Shown: positions 19,298 to 30,091, numbered from the stretch's first letter. The stretch: 36,881 nt of DNA from Isotricha intestinalis (GCA_023807065.1 JAJJLU010000497.1:1-36881); one strand, 5' to 3'. Translations and numbers: made by a program. The notes: a model not told the origin generated them from the sequence alone.

Positions 19298-21517
19298 TTA
19301 CTCAAAATTAAACTTTGCTTTAATTGCTGATATTATTTTATATTTTGATTCAGGTTCTAAATCATTTTCATAACAAAATTTTTCTACTTCTCTTTCCATA
19401 TTATCTCTTTTATGAAGAATTAATTTCTTTTGTTTATTATCAATATTAATTTCAAAAATATATCTAACTTTCCTTTTTAAATTATCAGGATTTTTTTTTT
19501 CAAATTTATTAAAAGTATTTTTATAACTTCCAATTTCATTATCAAATTTAAAATTTCTTAAACAATCTTCATTAATTTCAATTTCTCTTAAAATATCTTC
19601 ATTATTTCTATTACTAACAGAATTACTAATTCCTTTTGAAACTAAATATTTACTTATTTTTTTTTCTCTTCTTTCATTTTCTAAATCTTCATATTTTTTA
19701 TTTAAACTCTTATCATTAATTAAAGGATTATATTTAAAAATTTTATTATTATAATCAGTTAAATTAGGTGAAAAAATATTATTTTCATTTTCTTCTTTTT
19801 CTTTCATACTTTTTGTCATTTCATTATTTTTCTTTCTTTTCATATATAATCTTTCTGAAAATCCTCCAGTCACAGATTTTGTTTTTTGTAATGTTTTATC
19901 AACATTATTATTTGGAAAAAAAGTACATTCTTTCATTTCTTCTTCCTCATTTTTTTTTCTTTCTGATTCTAAAAATTTTTCTCTTTTTTGTCTAAATAAA
20001 TCATAATTTTTTATTATACTTGAATGTTTCTCTATATTATTTTCATAAAAAGAATGATTTAATTTTGGTTTAAATGTTAAATCTTTCTCTTTATTTTTTA
20101 TAAAACTAATTGTTGATTTTGATATTTTTTCTCTTTTAATTAAATTATTTATAAAATTATCTGAAAGTAATCTAAAATCTTTTTTTATTTTTTCTGTTAT
20201 TTTTTCAGGAATATTTATTTCATTTTTTATAAATTGAAAATTTTTTTTCATAATTTGATTTTTATTATCACCATTATATAATCTTAATATTGATAAAAGA
20301 AATAATAAAAATTTATGAGAATCAATAGTTTTTTCATTATCAAATTTTTTTGATTCTAATAATATTTTCCATCCTTCTTTTGAAATTTGTAATTCTTTTT
20401 CAATATTATTATTAAAATTTCCTAAATTAGAATAATCTTTAATTATAAATCCAATTATATGAAGTAATAATAAATAATCAATGAAATTTATTTTAAAATT
20501 ATCCTCTGCTTTTTTATTAAAAAAATTATTTATACAAGATTCATATTTTTTTAATAATTGTTGAGCGATAATATCATTACTTGAAGAATTAACAATAATT
20601 TTATGATTATTTTTATAAATTACTTTTCTTTTTTCTTCAATTTTGTCTTTGTATTTTTTTGAATCATTATATAATTTATGAAATATTTTTTTAACTTCTT
20701 CTTTATTATTAGAAGGTGATCTTGGTTTATTATTAATAATATTTTTTTGTTCATTTCTATTATATCCATCATATAATCTTGAAAAAGTATCTTTATTTAC
20801 ATTATAATTTGAAGACTTTAATAATATTATTTTATTTGAATTTGAATTTGTTATAGGAATATCTCTTATTGTTAAAGTTCTTTTACCTTCTATTTTTTGT
20901 TTTAAAGATTCTATATCTTGTTTTCTTTTATTTATATAATTTTTCTGTTTATCTAAAAAATTATTTAATTGAGTTTTATTCATAACTTCTTTTTTTTTAT
21001 TCTGAATAATATATTCATTATTCTTATTCTTATTATTCTTTCTTTTTTCAACTTCTTTAAAATTTCTAGAAAGAAAATCATTTCTTAATTTCTTATTTTT
21101 AGCATCAAATTTATTTGAATAATTAGTTAAAAAATTATCATTTGTAAATGATTCATAATTATATACATTTTCCATTCCTTTATTTTTTAAAAGTTTTTCA
21201 AACATTTGTTCTGATAATCTTGTAAAAACTGATTTTTGTGTATTTGGTGCTTTAGGAGTGCTTGAAGAAAGTCTAAATTCTTCATTTAAATTCTTTTTTA
21301 ATATTTTTCCTTTTCCAATTTCCTTTTTCTTTGATTTTGCATTAAATATTTTTTTCATGTTTTTCTTATTTTTTTTAACTGAATTATTATTTTTTGTTGT
21401 TGGTAAAGTTTCTTTTTCTGTTTTAGTTGTTTGAATAATATTTAATTTTTCTATGTTATCCTCATCTGATTCTATAATATTATTTTCTTCAAAACTTTCT
21501 TCGATTTCATTATTCAT
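19298..21517 (-). CDS. Cytoskeletal-type protein with FxP repeats and a ubiquitin-like C-terminus, 739 aa
   Basis: No named family is certain. The protein is highly basic. Residues about 100-115 have a short conserved-looking motif (TRLSEQMFEKLLKNKG). Several spaced repeats of the type x-F-x-P-x-x-N recur (LTFKPKLN, CTFFPNNN, NIFSPNLT), each near F-x-R-L-Y motifs (TFSRLYDGY, FSERLYMKRK). Such repeats are common in ciliate basal-body and axoneme proteins. The middle (about 330-470) is helical without strong charge. The last 60 residues look like a beta-grasp fold (VRYIFEINID, then KLILHKRDNMEREVEKFCYENDL). That small C-terminal domain also ends many ciliate cytoskeletal proteins. A cilium or cortex role is inferred from this resemblance only. 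The gene is divergent from the small 66-aa gene. Confidence 0.75.
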   Translation of the reverse strand: MNNEIEESFEENNIIESDEDNIEKLNIIQTTKTEKETLPTTKNNNSVKKNKKNMKKIFNAKSKKKEIGKGKILKKNLNEEFRLSSSTPKAPNTQKSVFTRLSEQMFEKLLKNKGMENVYNYESFTNDNFLTNYSNKFDAKNKKLRNDFLSRNFKEVEKRKNNKNKNNEYIIQNKKKEVMNKTQLNNFLDKQKNYINKRKQDIESLKQKIEGKRTLTIRDIPITNSNSNKIILLKSSNYNVNKDTFSRLYDGYNRNEQKNIINNKPRSPSNNKEEVKKIFHKLYNDSKKYKDKIEEKRKVIYKNNHKIIVNSSSNDIIAQQLLKKYESCINNFFNKKAEDNFKINFIDYLLLLHIIGFIIKDYSNLGNFNNNIEKELQISKEGWKILLESKKFDNEKTIDSHKFLLFLLSILRLYNGDNKNQIMKKNFQFIKNEINIPEKITEKIKKDFRLLSDNFINNLIKREKISKSTISFIKNKEKDLTFKPKLNHSFYENNIEKHSSIIKNYDLFRQKREKFLESERKKNEEEEMKECTFFPNNNVDKTLQKTKSVTGGFSERLYMKRKKNNEMTKSMKEKEENENNIFSPNLTDYNNKIFKYNPLINDKSLNKKYEDLENERREKKISKYLVSKGISNSVSNRNNEDILREIEINEDCLRNFKFDNEIGSYKNTFNKFEKKNPDNLKRKVRYIFEINIDNKQKKLILHKRDNMEREVEKFCYENDLEPESKYKIISAIKAKFNFE

Positions 21518-21695
21518 TTAATAATATTTTATTTAAATTATAAAATTAACTTTGTAAATAACAAAAAAGTATTTTTTAATGTAAAAACATTTTTATTATA
21601 TAAGGAAGAAATAAAATTTTATTAAAAATAAAATGAATAAATAAAAAAATTAATTGTTTTATATAATATTGATAATTTTTTTTATTACTAATTAT

Positions 21696-21921
21696 ATGGA
21701 AGACTTTCCAAAAGATATTCTTAACGCACCTAAACAAAAGTAATTTTTATTTAAATATTTTTAGATTTTTAATTCCAACGAAAAACGTACCTAAATTTAG
21801 TTTATGTCAAAGCAAAAAAAAAAAAAAATTGATTAGTAAAATACAAAAAGAAGATTATTATATAAATACAAAAGTTGAGAATTCTTTTTCTGATGAATCA
21901 ACTTTTGATTTTGAAAATTAA
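21696..21921 (+). CDS. Small 66-aa protein encoded in two exons
   Basis: The coding sequence is join(21696..21739,21765..21921), 66 aa with a TAA stop; it is too short for ordinary ORF calling. Without splicing the frame stops after MEDFPKDILNAPKQK. Removing a 25-nt intron extends it by 51 residues (FLIPTKNVPKFSLCQS, five Lys, then an acidic Ser/Asp/Glu-rich end SFSDESTFDFEN). The sequence is less biased than random translated AT-rich DNA and has a clear basic centre and acidic tail. It has one Cys and no membrane segment. No family is recognised. The ATG is 178 bases from the start of the divergent cytoskeletal gene. Confidence 0.62.
21740..21764 (+). other. Spliceosomal intron, 25 nt
   Basis: It runs GTAATT to TTTTAG, in phase 2 (AA|A gives Lys). 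Its length is not a multiple of three, and retention gives a TAA immediately. The terminal dinucleotides and size match the four other introns of the window. Confidence 0.65.
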
Positions 21922-22139
21922 TTTATAAATTTTCATTTAATATTATTATTCACTCATTAATTCATTTACTGTTTTATAGTATTTAATAATAAACAAAATA
22001 AAGAGGAATATTAAGTACTCTTTCATAATATTGTTTATTTATTATTATTCTATAAATAAAAACTAAACAAGTTAATTATTTTTTTTAATTATAATTTCTT
22101 GATAAAAAATAAAATAAATTTAAATTAATTTTCCTAAAA

Positions 22140-24050
22140 ATGAAAATAACATTTACTCCTTTATATATTCATCCAAATAATTTTTCTATAAGTTCAAACG
22201 AACAATATAATAACAATCAATTAAAAAGAATTCAAAACCCAATAAAATTAATTGAGAAGAATATAAATACCTTTAACAAAATAAATAATTTTAATAATAA
22301 AATAAAAAGTAGTATAAAATTTCAATATTTAACAAATTCTCAAGGCAAAAATATAGAAAATAGAAATAATATAAAAAGTTCTGAAAAAGAGAAACCAATA
22401 AATTATTCAAAAAAGAATTATAAAAAATTTCTTAATAAAAATTTATCTCCAAATCAAACAGGAGTATTAACTAATGCAGATTCAAAAAGTTTAAATTCAA
22501 GAACAATTTTTTCAGAAGATAATAAATATAATATTCTTTCTTTATCAGATAAACAAATAAATGAAAATAAAAACCAAAGAGAAATTACTGGTTTAGCTTA
22601 TCAAGATTTAGTAAATATAATAAATAGAAGAAAAATAATGTTAGAAAACAAAAATAATAATATTAATGAAAAAAATGATATTGTTAAAACTTCTTTTAAT
22701 ATAGAAAATAAAGAAGAAAATAATTTAGATAATTTTCCATTAGATAAAAAAAAAGAAAATGATTTATTTTTAAGTATTAGTAGTATAAATAGTAATTTAA
22801 AAGGAAATCAAAAATTAAATAATCAAAATAAAATAAATAATAATTTAATAAATTCTTATGAATTTGATATCGTAAATATAGATAATGAAAAATCAATAAT
22901 AAAAAATGAAGAATCAATAAATACAGAAACTGATTTTAATATAGAAAATAATACTGAATTAAAAGAATTAACTGAATTAAATAATAAAAATGATTTTAAA
23001 ATAGAAATGAATCCTGAAAATAATAGTTTATTTCAAGATAAAACTTCTCTTCTTGAATCTATGACAAATATAAATTTACAACAATCTTTAATTTCTATTA
23101 CTCAAAAAAATGAAATTACTCAAATTGAAGAATTTGATCAAGAAAAATATAAACAACAAAATGAAACTAAAGAAATTAATTTTTCTACTTTATTAAATAT
23201 TACTCCTAATAATAATAATAATATTATTATCCCAAAAAGTAAAATATTTAATTCTGAAAAAGAATTTTTAAAAGATAAAATAAATTATTTCGATGATACA
23301 ATTGATAAATATCCAAAAAAAAAAATAAAAGATAAAGTTAATGAGAAATATATAAATAATAATTCAAAAAGAAGTTTATTTGAAAATTTACCTCAAGAAC
23401 CATTAATTTTAGGTAAAATAGAAATATTAAATAATAATAATAGATATCAAAATTTTCAATTAAGAGATAAAAATTTAAAAATTTTTAATGAAATGAAAAA
23501 TAATTTAAATTCTCCAAAAAATGAAAAATTGAAAATTCCTTTTCCTCAAAAAAGTTATGAATATAATAATAATATTAATATTAATAATAAAAAGAGTAAT
23601 AATAAAAAATATAATGTAAATATTCAAAGAAATAATATTATATCTCAAAGAAAAAATAAATTTTTTGATCAATATAAAACACAAGAAACAGAATCAAAAA
23701 AAAAATTAATTTATAGTGATGGTAATAAAAAATTTTGTAAAAGTTGTTCAAAAAATAATTTAAATTCAAATAAAAAAAAAATAAGAAAAATAGAAAAATA
23801 TTCAGATTATTATAAAAAGAAAGTAGATTTAATAACAAAAGAAGAAGTGAAAAAAGAAATAAAAATAGAAAATGAAAATTGTTTAAATAAATCAATGGAA
23901 ATGAGTAATATAATTTTAAATATAAATAATTCCCCAAAAAATAATATTTTATATAAATTACATAAATATAATTATTCAAATAAAGGAAATTTTTCAGATA
24001 ACAACAGTAAAGAAAAAAATGGAAAACATAATAAAAGTACTTATTATTAA
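22140..24050 (+). CDS. Unrecognised Asn-rich protein, 636 aa
   Basis: This is a 636-codon frame with an ATG directly after an A-rich leader. Asn, Lys, Ile and Glu dominate, and no domain is recognised. The most structured-looking segment is about residues 150-172 (REITGLAYQDLVNIINRRKI). A CxxC pair sits near residue 530 (KFCKSCSKNN) in a basic stretch. The C-terminal 60 residues contain a plausible helix with MEMSNIILNIN. No signal peptide or membrane helix is present. The long frame and lack of premature stops in 85% AT DNA argue that it is a real gene, but its role is unknown. It is convergent with the cyclic-nucleotide-binding gene, with 305 bases between the two stops. Confidence 0.75.
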   Translation: MKITFTPLYIHPNNFSISSNEQYNNNQLKRIQNPIKLIEKNINTFNKINNFNNKIKSSIKFQYLTNSQGKNIENRNNIKSSEKEKPINYSKKNYKKFLNKNLSPNQTGVLTNADSKSLNSRTIFSEDNKYNILSLSDKQINENKNQREITGLAYQDLVNIINRRKIMLENKNNNINEKNDIVKTSFNIENKEENNLDNFPLDKKKENDLFLSISSINSNLKGNQKLNNQNKINNNLINSYEFDIVNIDNEKSIIKNEESINTETDFNIENNTELKELTELNNKNDFKIEMNPENNSLFQDKTSLLESMTNINLQQSLISITQKNEITQIEEFDQEKYKQQNETKEINFSTLLNITPNNNNNIIIPKSKIFNSEKEFLKDKINYFDDTIDKYPKKKIKDKVNEKYINNNSKRSLFENLPQEPLILGKIEILNNNNRYQNFQLRDKNLKIFNEMKNNLNSPKNEKLKIPFPQKSYEYNNNININNKKSNNKKYNVNIQRNNIISQRKNKFFDQYKTQETESKKKLIYSDGNKKFCKSCSKNNLNSNKKKIRKIEKYSDYYKKKVDLITKEEVKKEIKIENENCLNKSMEMSNIILNINNSPKNNILYKLHKYNYSNKGNFSDNNSKEKNGKHNKSTYY

Positions 24051-24355
24051 TAATAAGATTGTAAATTAAAACATTTTTACAAGAATTCATATTTATTTAA
24101 TTTAAATATAAGATAATATATATAATAACAATTATTTTTTTATTTTATTATTCAATTATATTTTTCTTTTATTTTAAAAAATATTATTTTGGGTTTTCAC
24201 TTCTTATTATTTTTTTTTTTATATTAATTAAAAATAATTAAATTATTTATTTTTTTAAACTTAATGAAAAAACATTTAAAGCAAAAAATAAATAAATAAT
24301 TTACAATATATAATAATATATATTAAAAACCTTAAAATAATATATATATAAAATA
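24051..24355. other. Intergenic region between convergent genes
   Basis: These 305 bases separate the stops of two convergent genes. They hold poly-T and AT tracts only. I found no open frame with an ATG of useful length, no tRNA-like cloverleaf and no repeat. They presumably contain both 3' UTRs and polyadenylation sites. Confidence 0.6.
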
Positions 24356-25941
24356 TTAGTATGAAGTACTTTTATACATAGAAATTAATGGTAAATCAAA
24401 ATCTCCTGTATTAATACTTTTATTTCTTATTTTTCTAATACTAATATTTTTAATAAAACCAGTTCTAATTCCTCCAATACTTTTTTGTATAAAATGATTA
24501 TCAATTTCGTTTAAATTTCTGGTTTTTATTTTTTTTATTGTTATTTTACTTTTTTTCTTTAAATGTACTATTTTATCAGAAAAAGTTAAAAAATGATTTC
24601 TTGAATCAATTGAATTTTTATTTTCAGAATTTAAAGGAGAAAGACTTTTAAAATTTCTTGTTTGTTTTCTTGGAGAAGAAAAATTAAATAAAGTATTATA
24701 TTTTATTTGTTCATCTTTATTATTTAATTTTAACTTAAAAAGTTTAATATTTAATTTTTTTTTATTTTCTTTTAATTCTCCAGGAACATAAAAATATTCT
24801 TTTATTTTTTCAATAGGAATTTTTTTAACAGCATTTTTAATATCTTCTTTAAATAAATTTTCCCGATATAAAATTTTAAATTTTTCTCTTTCTTTTTTTC
24901 CATTATCAATTAATTTATTAAATAAATTATTTTTATCAATAAAAACATCATTTAAATCTTCTTTAATTTTAAATCTAATTTTTCCTAAAGAACCAATTTT
25001 AATTTTTAAAACATAACAATCATCAATAGCAATAATAGAACAATTATAAATAGGATTTTCTTTAGAATCAATATCAAAATTAATTGATTCAAAACCAACT
25101 AAATCATTAATTCCTAAATATAACAAATTTGTTCCATTTTTAACACATCTACTTCTTCCATTTAATATTAAATATAAAGAATTTGCTTCAGAACCTTCTT
25201 TATAAATATAATTTTGTTTTGGTATTTTTTCTAAAATAAATTTACTTAATAACGAAACAAAATTTGGATTTGACATTTTTTTAAAACTTGGAATAAAATT
25301 CATTAAAATATTTTTTAAGTCATTTTGACTTTTAATAAAATATTTAGATAATAATTTCATAAATTTTTCTCTTTTAATTCCTAATAAATCACAATTATTA
25401 TTTGCATAAGAATTAAATATTCTATTATTATCAATTAAAATTTCATATTCTCCAAAACAAAAACCTTCTTTTAAAATACATTTTTTATTATATTGTTGTA
25501 TTCCTTTTATCATTTCTCCTTTTTCTTCTATTAATACACTTCCTCTTATTATTATATAAAAATAATCACTTGAATCTCCTATTGAATAAATTTTTTTCTT
25601 TTTTTCTATTGAAAAATGTTCTAGTAATGTGACTACTTTAAGTAATATTTCTTCTGGAATTCCATAATATTTTATCATATATTTAAAATTTTCTATATTT
25701 TTTAATATTAAAAATATTTTTATTGGATCTTTATTTTTTTCTTTCTTTGTTTCTTCTATTAATTCATCTATTTCATATTCTGTTCCTAATACTTTTATTG
25801 CACGAGAATGCACTTTATATATATTTGCTTGAATAAATTTTTTCAATACATTAAAAGTCACACTATCAATTTATATTATGATAAATACTTTTGACCACTT
25901 TTTTTTGCTTTTTTCATCTTTTGAATAAACTTCAAAGACAT
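24356..25941 (-). CDS. Protein with two cyclic-nucleotide-binding domains, no kinase (two exons)
   Basis: The coding sequence is complement(join(24356..25862,25889..25941)), 519 aa. The long open frame begins at a GTG with no nearby ATG. A short upstream exon, MSLKFIQKMKKAKKSGQ, joined by removal of a 26-nt intron, gives a natural start. A first CNB domain lies at about residues 86-190. It has IRGSVLI, and the phosphate-binding cassette FGEYEILIDNNR keeps FGE (154-156) and Arg165 at the family spacing. A second CNB domain at about 215-320 has YIYKEGS and LNGRS, but its cassette reads VGFESINF, with no FGE and no Arg, so it probably does not bind ligand. The C-terminal 190 residues are basic and Ser-rich. 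No kinase or channel domain is present, so it may be a regulatory subunit or an axonemal/cortical adaptor; that is inference. Confidence 0.85.
25863..25888 (-). other. Spliceosomal intron, 26 nt, in the CNB gene
   Basis: Read on the minus strand it runs GTATTT to TGATAG, in phase 2 (AA|T gives Asn). Retention stops the frame at a TAA within the intron. Its removal links an ATG-led basic exon to a frame that otherwise starts with GTG just after a stop. Confidence 0.8.
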
Positions 25942-26122
25942 TTTAACAAAAAAATTAAAAAATTTCAATATCACTCAAATTATTAATAATTTAACTAATT
26001 TTTTTTTGAAATTTGAAATAATAAGTTTTATATATTAAATATTATATTTATATATTATTTCATATATTTACAATATTTTTCTTTATTTTATATTCAATAA
26101 TATTTAATACAAAAAACAAAAC

Positions 26123-27187
26123 TTAATGATTTTCAATATTATTTTCAGATGATACTAAAATATTATTATTTGTATTATGAATTAATATATGAACTTTTAA
26201 ATCTTTCTTGTTAAAATCGATTTTATTATGACAAATAGGACAAAAATTATTTTTTTTAAAATTCCCATCAATCCATTTTTTAATACATTCAATATGAAAT
26301 CCATGCTTACAAGATAATATAGTAAAATAATTATTAATTCGAAAATTGTCTAAACAAATAGGACATATTTCATTAAAAGATAAATTTTTAGAATACAAAA
26401 CTACTTTAAAATGTCGTTCGATATTCTCATTCTGATTATTATCTTTAATTTTTAAACATAGGGAAAATAAAATGATTATAAATATAATAATTACAATAAC
26501 ACTTACTATAATAATTAAATAAAAAGATATTTGATTAAAAGAAATAGGATTTTTTATTTTTATTTCTAATATAAAAGGATTTTCTTTTGGTAAATAAGAA
26601 TTATAATAATAAATTATTATTTTTTCAAATGAAGAAAATGATTTTTTAAAAGTATTTAAATAATTAATGTTTTCAAAAATTCCTTTTTCTTTTTTAGAAA
26701 TAGTCATAAAACCTAATTTTGATTTATCATTATTATTCTTAATTTTTAAGATAATTTTCTTATAATTTCCTTTCGTAATTTCCCAAGAACAAAAAACATT
26801 TAAATTATCATTTTTTCCTTGTAAATTAGAATTAATTAAAGAAATTTTATTACTTTTTTCTTCTAATTCTCCACAAAAATTATCTGAAATAATAAATGAA
26901 TTTTTATCATTACATTTACTTAATTTTTCATACCAATTTAAACTTACATTTAATGTTTTACAAATATTATTTTCATATATATTATTATTTGCAGAATTAC
27001 ACTTAAAACAATCTTCTAAATTATTAAAATAGTCAATTTCTTCATTTTTTCTTAAAAATTTATATGATTTCATTTTTTGAAACATTTTTCTTTGATTTAT
27101 ATGTTTTTCTTTTCCTTCTTTCGAATTTTCTATAAGAAAAAAGAAAATATAATAAATAAGTGGATTGAAATTTACGACTATTTTCAT
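26123..27187 (-). CDS. Single-pass membrane RING-H2 protein, probable E3 ubiquitin ligase
   Basis: This 354-residue protein has a hydrophobic N-terminus (IYYIFFFLI) that may be a signal peptide or anchor. Residues about 40-215 form a presumed lumenal region with several Cys (CFKC, NICKTLN, SCW-type). One strong membrane helix spans about 222-246 (FYLIIIVSVIVIIIFIIILF). The cytosolic tail carries a complete RING-H2 finger: Cys275-Pro-Ile-Cys278, then CKHGFHIEC with both His ligands, then W-I-D and Cys316-Pro-Ile-Cys319. This C3H2C3 order and its place after a TM helix are typical of membrane E3 ligases of the PA-TM-RING/ATL kind. E2 binding through Ile277 and Trp of KKW is expected. Substrate and compartment are not indicated. 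Confidence 0.9.
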   Translation of the reverse strand: MKIVVNFNPLIYYIFFFLIENSKEGKEKHINQRKMFQKMKSYKFLRKNEEIDYFNNLEDCFKCNSANNNIYENNICKTLNVSLNWYEKLSKCNDKNSFIISDNFCGELEEKSNKISLINSNLQGKNDNLNVFCSWEITKGNYKKIILKIKNNNDKSKLGFMTISKKEKGIFENINYLNTFKKSFSSFEKIIIYYYNSYLPKENPFILEIKIKNPISFNQISFYLIIIVSVIVIIIFIIILFSLCLKIKDNNQNENIERHFKVVLYSKNLSFNEICPICLDNFRINNYFTILSCKHGFHIECIKKWIDGNFKKNNFCPICHNKIDFNKKDLKVHILIHNTNNNILVSSENNIENH

Positions 27188-27446
27188 TTATTAATAATGA
27201 CGTCAATTAAAATTTATTTTGAAATTAAAATTGAAAAAATCTATTAAATATATATTCTAACACAATATTTTTAAAACTTAAAAAAGTTTTAAAGGATTCA
27301 AAAAAAGATAAAATAAAATTTTATATTTATTAAAAAATAAAAATTCACAAAGAATTAAAATTCTGATTTAAAAATTAAATAGATTATATAATATTTTAAT
27401 TAGTAATTATTTAAAAAACAATATACTTTAATTAAAAAAAACTAAA

Positions 27447-29870
27447 TTATTTATTATAAGAATCCTTACCAAAACTATCATTTCTATCCAAATGTTTAGG
27501 AGAAGAATTTAAAGTTTTAAAAATTTCAATTCCAATAACATTTGCACTTTCTCTTCTTTTATAACCTTTCAAAGAACCTTTTTTATCAATATAAATTTTT
27601 TTTCTTTTTTCAGAATTTGAAACTGTAATTAAAGAATTAGTTGATATTTTTTTTATTCTATTTTTTTTACTTCTACCAATTGATTTTATTAAATTTTCAT
27701 CTTTTCTTTTTTCTTCTAATATTTTATTTTCTTTTTCTAATATTTCTTTTTCAAATATTTTTTTCTCTGTTTCTATTTTTTCATCTATTGTCTTTTTTAA
27801 TAATTTATCTATATTTATTCTTATTAACTCCACTGAATCAAAGTCTCTTAAATCTAATAAATTTTCATATATTTTATATTTTTTTATTAAATCATTTGAA
27901 AGATGTTTATAACAATTTTCTGCAAAAATTATATATATTCTTCTATAAAAATAAGAATTTTTTTGAGTATATTCTTTATTAAATAAATTTAATATTTCTT
28001 CTCTTTTCAAAGAATATTTTATTATTATTACAAATAATTTTATTACTTCTATTATTATTTCATATGATGATAATTCTGGTAATAAATATTTTTTTCCAAA
28101 ATTATAAATTTCTGAAATAAAATTTTCAAATCTTTCATATTTTGAATCATAAAATTTTTTATAAAGATACTCTATTGAATTTCCTAAAGATTTTAATACT
28201 TTAATTATTAAGTAATAATCCTTATTTATTTTATCATCATTAATAAAATTTTTTAAAACTTTATTAAAACATTCAAAATTAAGGTAAAAATAATAAAAGA
28301 AATTAGAACAATCTATTTTTATTAATATTTTAAATATTTCATCAATATTATAAACTACTTGTTTCATTTCATTTTTAATACTATATTCTTTTACAAATGT
28401 TTTTTCATTAAATTTTTTATTATTATTCTTTGATTTTTTATTTAAATTATCATCAGTATAAATAAAAGGAAAAATATTTTCAAGAACTTCTTTGATTAAA
28501 ATATCTGTATTTAATTCTCTTAAAATAACACATAAATTATCATAAAATAATCCTTTATAAGTATTTTTTAAATTTATAAAAGTTTTTCTAAATTTTGAAT
28601 TATCACTAAAATCACTTTGAACACTGAAAAAAGAATTTGAAGTATAACTTAAAGTATCATCCATTTCAGGAGGAAATAAACTTTGAATATATATATGATT
28701 GAATAATTTATTAAGTAAATCATTTTCTTTATATTTCTTTATTACTTTAACAACTTTATCAAAAATTTCAAAAATAAAAGAATAATCAAAAGTTTTTTTT
28801 CTTTTCAAAAATATAAAATTATTGAGAAAAAGATTAAAACTTTGGAATAAATTTTTATCAAATAATTCAATATTAATCAAATAATTTGTTAAAGCAGTGA
28901 AAATATAAATTAAAGAAAGGTAATCTTCATCAAGTAAAAAAGTATCATCTTGATTAAATAAATTTAAAATATGTTTATTCATTTCTTCAATTAATTCTCC
29001 ATTTTTAATAATATTTTCTCCAACACTATATAAAATACTTTCAATAACAATACTTCTAAGAGAAATTTCCATATCATCTAAATAATTCTTATAAATATCA
29101 TTTAAAGTTTTTAATTTATCATATTTAGAATTAGAATTAGGAAAAAAATTTTGAATAGATTCATAAAGATATCTTAATTGAAAAGCACATTCATATTTAA
29201 CAATTCTTTCACAATCTTCGGATAATAATATTATTCTTTTATATATATCTTCATTATAAATGTTATTTAATCTTAAAATACAAATTGATAAATAAACACA
29301 ATATTTTCTCTTTACAACATGTTGACCAAACTTTCCTAAACTTGTTGTAAAATCAATAAATTCATTTGAAAATATTTTCAATTGAATTTTTAAATCTAAT
29401 ATTTCATTTAATGCATTTATAAATATTAATGCACTTTTATCATCAACTTCTGGAATTGTTGTAAAAATATAAATTATAATGTTTTCAAATATTGAATTCA
29501 TTTTTTCATTTATTTTTATTTTTTCTTCTTTTATTTTTTTCATAAATTCTATTATACTTTTAAAAAAAGAAGCTGAAGTATCATTATTTCTTGATTTTTT
29601 ACACCAATCAATTCCCATTTTTACACATTGAGATATTAAATCTAAATCCTTTTGATTATTATATTTGTTAAATATTTTATAAAAATTATTTATTATATAT
29701 AATTTTTGCTTTTCATCTCCATTTTTTATTAGATATTCTATTTTTTTTCCGTTGTCAATTATATTTTCATCAATTGTATATTTTTTAATTTCTTCTGTCT
29801 ATTATTTAATTATATATATTTAAAATACTTTTGTATCTGTTAAAACTACTTCTACTATAAAAGAACTCAT
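27447..29870 (-). CDS. PPP4R4: Protein phosphatase 4 regulatory subunit 4 homologue, HEAT-repeat protein (two exons)
   Basis: The coding sequence is complement(join(27447..29798,29829..29870)), 797 aa. The uninterrupted frame continues upstream of the first internal ATG (29618) for 60 codons to a 30-nt intron. Behind it lies a 14-codon exon, MSSFIVEVVLTDTK. The recovered segment EEIKKYTIDENIIDNGKKIE lines up with the conserved N-terminus of PP4R4 (E-E-I-x-x-L-T-x-D-E), which supports both the splice and the identity. The body is alpha-helical and HEAT-like (GQHVVKRKYCVYLSICILRL, CERIVKYECAFQLRYLYESI). A charged coiled coil (about 680-730) and a basic Ser-rich tail follow. In animals PP4R4 binds the cytosolic PP4 catalytic subunit and may direct its targets; the same role is inferred here. 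It is moderately diverged. Confidence 0.82.
29799..29828 (-). other. Spliceosomal intron, 30 nt, in the PP4R4 gene
   Basis: On the minus strand it runs GTATTT to AATAG, in phase 0 between Lys14 and Thr15. Its length is a multiple of three, but it carries in-frame TAA and TAG codons, so retention would stop translation. Its removal exposes the conserved PP4R4 N-terminus. Confidence 0.85.
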
Positions 29871-30091
29871 TTTTTCTTTTATAAAATTAATTAGTCTATT
29901 TTTTTTACATTATATATTTCTTTTTTTTCATGTATATAATGGGTAAAGTTATCTTAATTAAAAAACAAAAATATTTATATTAGATATCAATTTTCTATTT
30001 TTCTTTTATTAAATCAAATTTTAACTAATCATACTTATATAACAAGACATTTTATAATTTATTTTTTGAAAAAAAAATATTAAAAAATAAA

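Noticed and set aside
25859..25861. GTG as the start codon of the CNB-domain gene
   Set aside because: A GTG start is not expected in a ciliate nuclear gene. An ATG exon and a 26-nt intron explain the frame better.
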